Below, piece after piece: positions 1 through 12,100 of a stretch of 64,000 nt of DNA. Location of the stretch: assembly GCA_016165875.1 (NCBI GenBank), contig JABBOT010000011.1:15083808-15147807 (forward strand). Direction: 5' to 3'. Origin of the DNA: Acanthopleura granulata (taxonomy: Eukaryota > Mollusca > Polyplacophora > Chitonida > Chitonidae). Numbering within the stretch: position 1 is the stretch's first letter; every line of letters starts with the position of its first letter. The notes under the pieces were generated by a model that was given only the letters and a program-made list of their open reading frames with translations, searched no databases and was not told where the DNA came from. A program made the position numbers and the translations under genes.

Positions 1-44
1 AATGAATGTGATTTTTAAGACTTCATCGTGTTTTTGATTTACAG

Positions 45-112
45 ATAATTTTTGCCTCTGGAGCCTTCTTTAACATCTACTGGCTGATGTGTTTGGGTAG
101 ATTTGTTTTCGG
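45..112 (+). CDS. MFSD1: MFSD1 exon (first visible)
   Basis: Acceptor TTTACAG, donor GTAAGTGA. Encodes IIFASGAFFNIYWLMCLGRF followed by VFG: a hydrophobic helix running into the GRFVFG motif of the N-terminal MFS half. The exon ends with two bases of a Gly codon completed by the next exon. Confidence 0.9.
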
Positions 113-3100
113 GTAAGTGATGCTTAACTGACATGTGAGCACATGCATGGAATGGAAAAACTTCAAAAAGGAAATGTCTAGAATTTTACATAACAAGACG
201 AAATCACATTCAGTGCAGAATAATAGTGTTATAATACCATGACAGAAGGTGTGATTTTTTTCATCTCACACATGACAGGGATTTATGGTGGTTTCTTTAA
301 GGCACACGTAAGTTCATATTAAATATAATATCTCTTTTTAGGTGTAAACTACATTTACATGCTATCCTGTTTACGGTGAAATTTTTTTCGCCAAAACTTT
401 CGCACAAAAGCTGAATATTTCAGAAGATTCAAATAGCCTGTTCTTCAGTGCCATATCGCACACATGATGCTTTAACACCCATATATACTTCATCTTTGAA
501 CAATTCAAGTTAAAATAAATAACCAACATATTATCAAGGTGACTGATACAGTAAGTCAGAACATATGTACAAAAAGAAAAATGACAAATGACAGAATGAC
601 TAGAGAAAGAAAGGCCTAATTCAGATTCTAAATCAGGTGAGACTGAGTAGTGGGATAGGACATGGATTTTCTTTCACATGTGCATTCAGGTAATTTGAAA
701 TGGATGATATGTTAATGAATTTCTTCCAAGTATACAACTGTCATGTCAGTTACTTCTATTGGTAATGGAAATTGAAAATTGTGTCTTGTTACAGGATTGT
801 GCAGTAACTACTGATACTTAAGTCTGGTAACATAAAGTTTCTTTGTCTTTCAGTGTTGTCATGTTTATATTTGTTTGAGATCCACTCTAACATTTTATTT
901 TTATCACATAGCATTGGTGGCGAATCTTTAGCTGTGGCTCAAAATACCTATGCCGTGAAGTGGTTCAAGGGGAAAGAACTCAACATGGTGTTTGGTCTCC
1001 AGCTCAGCTTTTCCCGAGTGGTAAGCGCTTATTTCTGTAGTCTTCCTCTACATGCGTGAATTCACATCCCATGAAATGCATATCATAACTAGAAGACTCT
1101 CTGAGAGTGTGAAACTCTGCCACAACTAAATATACAAGTTTCTCCACTACAATCAAGGGGACAATGCTCTGCATTGTTGTTCTGTTGGGCATTGGTGACA
1201 AATAGCTCCAGCTCACAATGAAAATTTCATGCACAAAATCCATGTATCTATGCTTAACTCTTTTTTTTCCATAAAGCAGGTCATATAACATAAAGACAAG
1301 CTGACAGACAGACAGACAAATGAATACTGGACGTCTGTGAAGCTTAACTTCTTTCATGTTACAGATATGTGTTATTCTCACAGATTTGTCAGCCTTATAT
1401 GGCATTTCAAGAGGATTTTTTTTTTTGTGAAGTATTGTTAATTTCTGACTGGAAAAACTGACTGGTGTCTTAGTATCAAAAGTTATGTGCTGCTGAAAGT
1501 ACATATTTGCAGGCCAAATTTCAAGTGAAGTACGGTAATTCACTTTGGTAGGGATCAGCATTCTGTGTGCCTGGTTTCCTCCCACCATAATGCTATCCGC
1601 TGTCGTAGAAGTGAAATATCCTTGAGAAAGAGGTAAAACACCATTCAAATAAATAAATAAATAAATTAACATTCTAGAATAGAATAGAATATTTATTCAC
1701 CATAATACAAAAGTAGCAGGTTGGAAAAGGATAGATGTCAAAGTAAATGGCGGGAATAAAACCCCGAAGGGCTTGTTCTATCCCTAAATAGTCATAAATT
1801 CATTGGTGGCAGGAGATATACTTTTGGTGAATAGAGGATATAGGAACATAATTGATTATATACACACTTGTAGACATGCACAAGATTACCAGTACCCGTT
1901 TACATAGCACTAAATTATGCGCAATCATATCATTAATCTCAGAGCAACAGATGATGCCCGATTACACGTCTATTGACATTATGCTAATTTTTAACCCTTA
2001 CAGCCCTGGGCGAGGGGAGATAACTAACCCCTATACCTGAGCTCCACAGCCAATACCCTGTAAAACCTACATGTCAAACATAAAACGAAATCTACTGCAA
2101 ACTACTGAACATAAACAAAACAAACTTCAGTATCTTACCCAGGACTGTCCATTCTTCAGTTTAATACCAATATTGCACTTTAGTGTGCCAGTCTACCCAG
2201 CAGTTTGACCCTCTTTTCACACAGAGATATTTCTTACACAAAGAACACCAAATTGTGGTCTTCACAAGTTTGTAAGGAATGTCTTTGTAAGCAACACCTG
2301 GATTGTTTCTTTTGTATCTGAGATGTTTTTCACTACAGACAACACAAACATGGTTTCCTGATGTGTCATGCGGAATGGCAGGGTGATGTGGGCCTGTTAG
2401 AAGACGCTGTTCACAAGGCTCCTTTCTCGTGCGGAGTGGAGCTGATGTGCGATATTCACCAATAAGTGATAGACAAATTGCCTCTAAGAATCTCGTGAAA
2501 TACATGCTGTTTGTTTGGTTATAGGCAGTTGACAAGATGTAAGCATTGTAGCAACCCCACATAAAAAACTTGATAAAGAGGCGGCGTGGCCATCTGTAGT
2601 GTTTTCTGCTTTTATGCAGCCGCGTCAGTTGATCATTTCTGTCGCATCCTCCCATGAATGCATTATAATCATGGATAAGTTGTGGCATTGGAATTTCTGA
2701 TACAGACCCATCCTTGTTTCGCCTGTTTGCTGTCACTACATCTTCAGGATTATGGTAATTTGATATGAAATGGATTGGCTTCCTGTCCTGCCACACCATG
2801 CAGGTGACACTGTTTCGACAACGAAAGCGAAAATCTCCACGTTTTGCTAGTTTTTTCACTTTCAGATCCTTCGGATAGTATTTTCGATTTGTCATTACTG
2901 TACCCACTGCACCAGTTTTTAGTTCATTTAGTAAGTGATCTGCCAAAATGACAGAATTGTAGTACCTGTCCATAACTAGCACATGTGATTTACCATCCAG
3001 GTGACATGATGTAATAAGGCGGACGACAGTATTACCTACGACACCCAACTTTTGCTCCACAATGTCTGTTTTGCCAGTGTATATTTCAGCATTGAGCACA

Positions 3101-6100
3101 TATCCAGTTTCACCATCACATAACATGAAAGACTTTATGCCCCATTTTGTTGGTTTATCTTTGATGTACTGTTTGATGGCTAATCTGTTTTTGGTGGGAA
3201 TCATACCCTCATCAAGGCTGAGATGCTGGTTTGGTTTATAATAAACTCTAAATTTCTGTAACAAACCATTTAACATTGGACGCACTTTGTATATTTTGTC
3301 CGTCTTATCAATGGATGTGTCCTGTTCATCAACCACATGTAGAAATGTCCATATCGCAAGAAATCGGTCCCGTGTCATAACTTGACGGAAACCTGGTGTA
3401 AACATAACAAAGTCTTTTCCCTCACTTTTCCAGTAATCTCTGTAGCTTGGTTTGATAACCAAATATTCCATGTACAGTCTTAGTCCAACGAAAGCTTTCA
3501 TTTCAGCTGATGAAACTGGAGTAAAGTTCTTAGCATAATAAGAATTTGGTTTTTGTTCATAAGTTTGAGAAGCACGTAAATTGGTCATGGTACACAAGTG
3601 CTCCCAAAATTCATCATCAAAGAATAAACACACAAAGTCAATATTAGAACTGTCAGCTGTTATGAAATCAGGAATATTTTGAGGGCCTGTGCCAGTACTG
3701 TCAAATTGTAAATCAACATCTGGTTTCGAAAATATGTCACTCCAACCTGCATCAAAATCCACTGCATCTCCACGGCCAGTTACGTCAGTTGCTCGAGCAC
3801 CACGCCCCCTTGCTTCCAGTACATCGCTATCACTTTCCGTTTGAGAAATATCCAAATCACTACCTGTTTGAAAACTTTCATCATCGTCCACCGAATCTAA
3901 ATCGTCTTCTGGATACGTTTGATCTAATTCCAGCTCGTCATTGTCAGAATCATCTAAATTTAACAGTACTTCATCAGTCGTGAAGAGCCTACGCTTCTGT
4001 TGTTGTCCACCAGATGTACTAGGCTGCGGCGAGGTACGCTTCATGGTCAGAAATCAGTCAAAATCGGCATCAAAATACAGCTAAAATTACGTTATTTTCG
4101 CGCCGCCATTTGGAGACTGTGTCATTCTGCAGTGTTGACCAGTCTTCATTCTGATTGGCTGATATATTTACAGTCTGACCTGGTTTTAAAAAGGGGATTC
4201 CCGATTCCCGTTATACCGGGAATACGGCATAGCGTCAAGTCTGACATTCCCGCTATACCGGGAATACGGCCTGAGAGGGTTAAGATAAGAATACATTGCT
4301 CACCAGTAGCACCCTCAACACACACACATAATGTAATGTCGTTGACAGCATTGTGACGTACCCGGCTCAAAAGTTGCACCATTAACCAGTAGAGTGAAGG
4401 GACTTTAAACGCCGTTTGAAAAGAGAATGTGAGGAACACATTTTTAAGTCAATAGCCAATGCGTTCCAAATTCGAGGCCCTTTGATTTGCAGAGAATAGT
4501 AAGATATGTTAGAAGTATAAAATGGCTTGTATAAATTGATGTTTGAATGACATATTTCTGAATGAAATACAGCGATTATTGCCTGTGTCCTTAATTTTCT
4601 AGGAATATTAGATAAGTAAACAATGATTATCTAAGGAAATATTATTTTTCATGATTCAACGATCTTTCTCTATAAAGCACTTGGCGTACACATTCAAATT
4701 TTGACTGAAATTGAAAATTCTTCATTTTGTTATTTAGTCCACTACAGACAGCTGTTAACTGTAACATTGACTGCAGTGTATATTGTGTTAATTAAAAGGG
4801 TTGTGACCAGTATTAATCTTTATTGACTTGACCATTCCACGATTCTCATTATGCATATATATGTATAATATATATTTATTCATGTTTTATTTCTTTTCAA
4901 TTTCAGGGTAGCACAGTGAACATGAATATCATGTCTCCCATCTACAACTTGCTGAGTAATTCTTTCCATGGCTACACCAACTTAGGAATCGTCCTCTTTA
5001 TTGGTAAGTGGCTCTCATTTCCTCATTTAGTTGTAGCCCTGGATCCACTTGGATGAAGCCCTCTTAGCGTTACGAGCATGTAACTTCACGTAACATGACA
5101 TTCTCTTCTGTATTCATTATATCTCTGTAGTAGTTACATGTTTGTGATGTTATTAAACTAGACTTAATATCAGAGATATGTCATGTATAATAAACTGGAG
5201 TGTTTCAAATACAGTCATTTCTTTCCCCAAAAGATTGCTTTTTAGAGGTCAACAAATAACCAAAAATATTACTTTTGCTGAAACTTGCATTTTGCCAGCA
5301 TGATATAACCATACCTCTGAAGCAAACATGAAGTCACATTTCTGAGTCAAATGAACTCTTGGAGTTGGGCAAAATGTGCAAATTCTCCAAAAAGTGTAGC
5401 ACATTTTCTTTAACAACAACATAAGTTTGCTTGCATGATTTGTTAATTACATCCAGGTGGAGGCACCTGTGTGTTTTCCCTGCTGTGTGCGCTGTCACTG
5501 GGGTTTTTTGACAAGAGAGCTGACAGAATTTTGAAGAGGGACGCTAAAGGATCAGGTAAGAATCTGTGAAAACAAAAATACAGTACTGAAGTGGATGGTG
5601 TGGAAGTAAATTACAGCTGTATACAGGCTCGGTTGATGTCTGTTGGCATGTTCCATTCTTACATGTCCTCCTACATAATTGGTAATAACATTCTAAAGGT
5701 GAAATTTTCAGATAGAAATAGAAGGAACAAACATACCTTAAAATTGCAATCAATCTCTGGTTTTCAGGAAATTGTCCACCAACTAATGGCTTTGCTGTTG
5801 TATGAAGTTTACATCACATAAAATTTCAACCGAGTTTTCAATCACTCATCCATACCACAGTTTATATAGAAGAGGCCATTAGTCACGGGTGAATTATGTG
5901 AAAATTTTGATGATTATGATTTTAATACTCCATGCTTTTCTGTTGCACGCGTTTGTGTGAAGATGAGGTAATTAAGTTTCGAGATGTGCTGACCTTCCCA
6001 CTGACAGTCTGGCTGCTGTGTTTAATCTGCGTCGCGTACTATGTGGCTATTTTCCCTTTCATTGGCTTGGGTTTGTAAGTATCTCTGTTTTTTACATACT

Positions 6101-9100
6101 TTAATTCTTCAACCTTTTCGCATGTTTGCAAGGCATTACTCAAGCATATTCCGAAGGCGTTATTCTGTTTTCAGTGATAAAGTGATACTTTTTGTGATGA
6201 GCTGAAACTGGCCAACCAATGTAGTTTTGTCTCCAAAATCAAATTAAAAATGTGCATAAATTGCATTGAAAGTTGCTCTTTCAAAGATTAGGAATTAGGG
6301 TAAGTCTAATATATTTAAGCTGTTACCGTGGTTACATAGCTGGGCAAAATTGCCTAATAAATTCTCATCCAGCTTTTCTCAGCCAGTCTGTGATCAGAAC
6401 CTCCTGACTGTGTACCTTTACATTCAGATCATGTCTGTCCTAGAAACAAGTGCAAAAATGTGCTTCAAAGCTATATAAAATTCATCCTTAATATTGAAGC
6501 ACCGGTACATGTAAATTGAGCATATACATATCTTCTGTTTTCAAGACATACTTGACTTCCACTTAAGGTTAAACCAGATTGGTATCAAATTCTTGCACAT
6601 GTTAGAGGGAAAGACTTTGTAAAAATGAACTTACAGTGAATGAGAAGAGCAATAAAAACTGTCTGAAAATAATGCTACTGATTTTTTTAGATTTTTTTTT
6701 AAACAAAATAAATGCAGTCAAATATTTTTATTGTATGGTGAGCTTTGTGGACCACATTCATGGTGTGGTTCACCAATAATGTCACGCCAACATTTCTGTG
6801 GCCTTAAAGCAGAAAGTTAATGTCGTATTAGTGTTTTCATACACCAACAAATATTGCAGGAGTACTCTTTTCAAGTCCCTTATTCATAGCTGATTATAAA
6901 GGTGTACACAAATTTGTGTGACGTCATTGGTGAACCACATCATCAAAATGGCCCATAAAACCCACCATACAATCAAAACATTTGACTGCGTTTATTTTGG
7001 TGAAAAAAAATCAGTAAATGTGTTTTCAGATACAGTTCTTAGTGGTTTTTTTCCTCACTATAAGCTCATTTTTACGAGGTCTTTCCCTTTAAGTTTGGAA
7101 ATATCAAGATTCCCTATATTCTAGTCATTTTTTGAAATGACCTTGACCCCACACAGGATATGTATTTGTAGGGATTTTATTAAACCTAATAATTAGGAAG
7201 ACTTTCACTCAAAAAGCAATATATACATATATTCATACAACCTTTGTAAATTTTTTCAGAGTATTTTTTGAAATGAAGTACGATTTTGATCCATCCTTGG
7301 CTAATAATGTGAACAGGTGAGTTCAGTAGAAATATTGATTAATATGAAAGGTGAGAAATGTGATATTTTGACTGCTGAACATCAGCAATAAAGATTGTTC
7401 GTTTTCAAGTGACAAATTGTGGATGATTCTCACTGATTTATACACATTAAAGGGTTACTTAAGAGTTTTTTTGTGAAGTTTGACTACTAACTTACCAGAA
7501 AAATGTAAGAAAGTGTCATTTTTAAACCTTTTTGTGGGGCTGAAAGCTCCTCTTTACCTGCCAGTCTGTGGGTGAAATACAATATTTCAAGTGTAGGGAG
7601 CAGCCCATGTTCAAGTGGTAGAGGGACTTGCTCTTCTTTCACCAGGTCACACCGTCAGACAGCGACTGAATCCCATTCTTTAGGATTCACCTGTTTCCAT
7701 AGCTCTCGAGGCTGTTTTTAGCAGTGAGAAGTCGACATTCATATGATGCAGTCTTGCACGAAGTTTGCTGGTCAGGTGTTGCACTATAAGCTCTCAAATT
7801 TTGGTGGCTCACCCTGACCACTCCAGTTTCCTCCACCTCAATTGAGTGGGCATCATTGTTTGTGTAAGTTGAAAGTTGTGTGAATGAAGACCTAGAAGAA
7901 CAATCAAGTCTCTGAACAGCTATGATAATTCTTCAACAAGTACCACAGAATTTACGGGATGCAGAGGCGGAGGCGTCTTGCACATTTAGATCTGTCCGGA
8001 TGTAAAAATGGTCCCACCTGAAAAGGCGCACGGCCATTCTGACAGACATAATTTGCTGTCTATTGGCTTGGGGGGGCTCAGATTATTTCTGCACGTTTCC
8101 TGCCGCCCTGGGGGTCATTTCTCAAAGTGAGTGTAACCGGACTAAGGCCTAAACTTTTTAGTGGCGTCCGTTTCTGAAAAGAGGCCCAGCAACGGCGGAC
8201 ATAAGTTGAGTCTTCTCTATGTTAGCCGTTTAAAGAAGTCCCATTACGACAATGTGTTTACCATAAACAGGTCTTCAAATGTGCTGGTGGTTGTTAAATA
8301 ATATGACAAAGCTATTAAAATTTGTTGGAGCCATGTCAGTACGTGATTAGGTAATGTTTTCCTTTCAAGGAGAGGGTCCATTAGGTCACATAAACACAAG
8401 ATTAAATTGTAGGTAAGCCTATATGTGGCTATTATTTAATCTTCGTCCATCACGCCAATGGGATTCTGGAATACATAGTATGTTCGAGCTCTCCTGATAT
8501 TTAGGCTAACAAGTAGACAACGGCGTCGTATTGCGACGAGGGCAGCCATGTTGTTTCCATGGACTTGCGCCTCCCCATAGTAGAGGTAAAAGTCCCAACC
8601 TAGGTGAGACGTAACTCGAGGCCGTATGTTTTTAGTGGAATGACAAATGTGAAATTTAAAAGGTTATGACTAGATTAAAGTTACATCGGGCGTAAATACC
8701 TTTTGAGAAACGATCCCCAGGAGCCCAACCATGGTGCTATTAATGAATGAAGAAGTTAGTCAAATGGTCATGATTAGAGAGCCTTGTGGATTCCAGGTCA
8801 CAACATCAGAGTTAGCTCCCTTTAGCCCCACTTTGTTGACTTTGAGGCTTTCGTATGGGATGGCCTTACTCTGTGACGTTTTCAGTGGGTCAGCATACAC
8901 AATCATGAGAATCATCTATAAATTATTACACTTTTCCTCTGAAATATGTTCTCTAAGTAATAAAGGAAGTAATATTGTGAACTTACAAGGAAATTTAGAA
9001 CCAGGTTTTTCAAAGCATACTTTCTTGTAAAACTACTCTAAATGACCTGAAAAAACAGTTACTTATTTTTCCTGATTTGGAGGGTTGTTTTGATCTGAAA

Positions 9101-12100
9101 AAGTTGCTTTGAGGTTTCTTTGGAAGGTTGGGGTCTTTTACAGTATCAGTTGTGTCAGGAACGCATGTACAGGTATGTCACAACATTGCTTTGTTCACAA
9201 GTGAATGTTTTTGTTACAGCCTGGTGTACATCATCTCAGCAGTTGCCTCCCCATTTTTTGGCTTTCTAATCGACAAGTCTGGGAAAAACATTTTCTGGGT
9301 GTGCCTGGGTGTGCTAGTGACAATAGGTTGCCACGGTCTCCTAGCTTTTACCTTCATTAACCCATACGTATCTATGGTAAGTAATTTTTTAAAATTGTTG
9401 TCACATTGCTTTTGTTCTAACAAGATTTCTAGGTTTTGTTGAACCTTCCTGGCTGGGAGGATAACTTGTGAATTTTGTATTAATTTCTTTTTTGTCTGTG
9501 TCTTTTTTTTTTTTTTTCTTTCATGAACTGCAACTTTGGGACATTCTCCTTTAGACAGATACATAGTTCATTTATTGAGTTGACCTGTCTAATGTGACAA
9601 GCCAAATAAAAATGGAACACGCGCTATATCATGCGAGCATAGAAGTCAACAAATTGCATTGTCTGAAAGCAACTTAAGAAAGAGACTTGCCCTAAACGAA
9701 TGCGGTTGTGTGTGTCGAATCCAGTTCCTGGTGGCCTGTCAGGAGGGTTAACAGTAATATCCAGTGGGCTCTGACCGGTGGCCTTCACCCCTAGCTTAAT
9801 AAGCATCATGTCAAAAAAAAAAAATCATGAGTAAGTCATTAAAAACCAATCAACTTCAATTAAAATGAAATACAAAAAACAGAAAAAATTTACCTGTAAT
9901 GCTGTCTGTATTTAAGGTAAATCACACAGTCATACTTATTTGCTTGTTTCAAAGTGAAACTTATCAGCGACTGATAATTAATACATGACAATATAAACTT
10001 CAAAGTGTTGTAAAGAAACCTGTGAACATGCTTAAAAGTGTAAAGCCTGTAATAAATTGTGATCATTCAGTTGTGCAAGTACATTGTATTGAGATATAAT
10101 CGTTCACTTCCAGTTCAACATTTGACAGTTTTTCTAATTACTAACTGTTTTATCTGATATCAGTGAACAGTTGTTCCATTTTTGTGGATGTAGATTTTGA
10201 AATGACATGCTTCTAGTTCAGCTCAGGTTTTTAGGCGGTATTTGTGATGTGCTGTTGCAGAGCATTATGGGATTGGCATACTCAGTTCTCGCCAGTGCCC
10301 TTTGGCCAATGGCTGCGCACATGGTCCCGGAACATCAGCTAGGAACGGTGTATGGAATGTGAGTAGTTGACTTGTACTTTATGATAAACATTTTATTTCT
10401 TAGTGTGAATACCCTAAGTCTTGTCATTTTTGGGACGCCTGATCTGCTTCTTTTAGCTAACATACATGTAATTCAGACAGGGATAAAAAGTTTCTTTTTT
10501 GCCTCCATGGTTACACTGTCATTGACCAACACATCCATATCTTTACTTTTTCCAAAAAAGAGAACTGTAATAATTTTCTTGCAGCACGACTAACATCTGT
10601 CCTAATAATTAGAAGAACTAAGGTAGAACATATCCATGAACCTGAATGAATATGTTACCCTTGGCAACTTAACTGATAGACGGTGTCCAGTGAAAAGTGT
10701 GAATGTAGACGTTGAATTGTATTCAAAATTTTGACAGGAGTGTCTGATTATTATGGAGTTTAAAAGACTTTCGGCAGATATATAGGGAATCTTGATTTGA
10801 ATGCTATGTCAAACTCCAGTTTTTATACCGTTGCATATTTTTTGCTCTTATCTGTGTAGAGGAATTTGCCTGTGTAGTGGTGACTGTTATGTAGAATTTA
10901 CACATTACATATATGTGGTTTGCAGATCTGCAAACAGCTGCCTGACTTTTTTGAAAACATCCCTTTAATAGAAGTGGTAAGACCCGAGAGAACTTTGTCC
11001 AGGACTATATAACATGGAAAACATGGTCATACCACTTTGTCCAAAGGGGTGTTGTCAGAAGTGTCAGGCAGCTATTTGCTGGCATGTCTTGGATAATCTT
11101 TTACGTATAAATGCTGGTTGTACTTTGTTGCAGTTACTGAAAACCATGAACTTTCAACCGCATTCAGTAAGCTTTATTTATTCATTCCTTTATTCATCCT
11201 AATTGTTGTCTTAAATAAATGTCGTAAATATGATCAATTGACCGTTTGATGTCACTTCCTGTTCCCAGAATGCAGTCTGTTCAGAACCTTGGCTTGGCAG
11301 TTATCTCCCTTGTGGCTGGAATGATCGTAGATGCCAAAGGTTACCTTCTGCTGGAAGTCTTCTTCTTGGCTTGGCTATGCTGTAAGTTCACAAAGCACTG
11401 TGAATACTACACAGAGATTTCAGGCTGTTTTGGAGACAACAAGATGTTCATGTAGGACTGAATTGCTGCTTACTGCAGGGCCCATAAAGAATGGTGGACG
11501 TTCAGTTTACCAGCTTAGATATTCAGGACAAAAAAATGATGGTGAAGGAAAGTGGGTGGTAAAGGAAATATCAGTTGAATTTGTCTCTCCATCAGTTCAC
11601 TTTGTAGCTGTGCTTTTCTGCCTCTTTCTATCTCTCTTCGTTACAGGTTGTATTATGTTGTGGCTGTGTTTGTTGTTTGTTTGAATTGAGTTTCATGTTG
11701 TTTCAGTCATATCAGGACAGTGTCTCCTTGTAACCCAAACCAAAATCCTCTCATATTCATAGCACTGCGTCACTGGAATGGCATATCAAACATAACAGAA
11801 AAGATGTTTGACTTGGTCACATTATACTGACTCTGAGTCAATGCATAAATCATATGCTGAGTCCCAAATAAGGTAATGTCAAGATTTAAGCCTTAGGTAT
11901 GACTCGATTGAGGACTGTACCCTGGATCGAAATTTTGTGACATGTACGGGGTATGTCTGGTGGGTGTGTCAGGCTCTAAATTTTTCAGGGTGGACATAAT
12001 TCAGACTGCTTCATGAGAACCTATTCTCAAGCCTTGCTTGTGTATGGTGCCTGTTGACAGTGGCTCTGATAGGCTCCGTGATACTGTACCTTGTGGATGC

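Larger units (their letters stand above)
1995..4279 (-). mobile_element. piggyBac-type DNA transposon, apparently complete
   Basis: TTAA target sites lie exactly at 1991-1994 and 4280-4283. The ends read inward CCCTTACAGCCC (left) and CCCTCTCAGGCC (right), an imperfect terminal inverted repeat starting with CCCT as in piggyBac elements. The 2285-bp interval contains one uninterrupted transposase frame. Insertion is in an MFSD1 intron on the strand opposite to the gene. The intact ORF and clean TTAA sites argue for a young, potentially autonomous copy. Confidence 0.9.
1021..4906 (+). other. MFSD1 intron with SINE fragment and piggyBac
   Basis: A 3.9-kb intron. Contents in order: unique AT-rich DNA, a SINE 3' part at 1555-1672, a short AGAAT run near 1675-1690, the piggyBac element at 1995-4279 and AT-rich DNA up to the acceptor. 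Confidence 0.8.
7317..9219 (+). other. MFSD1 intron with SINE-like and TIR elements
   Basis: Contains the diverged SINE-like copy (7605-7905) and the TIR element (8107-8721); the rest is AT-rich. Short ORFs here show no coding character. Confidence 0.7.

Noticed and set aside
1004..1672. 222-residue frame on the - strand
   Set aside because: Antisense to an MFSD1 exon at one end and to a SINE at the other; no domain, low-complexity start.
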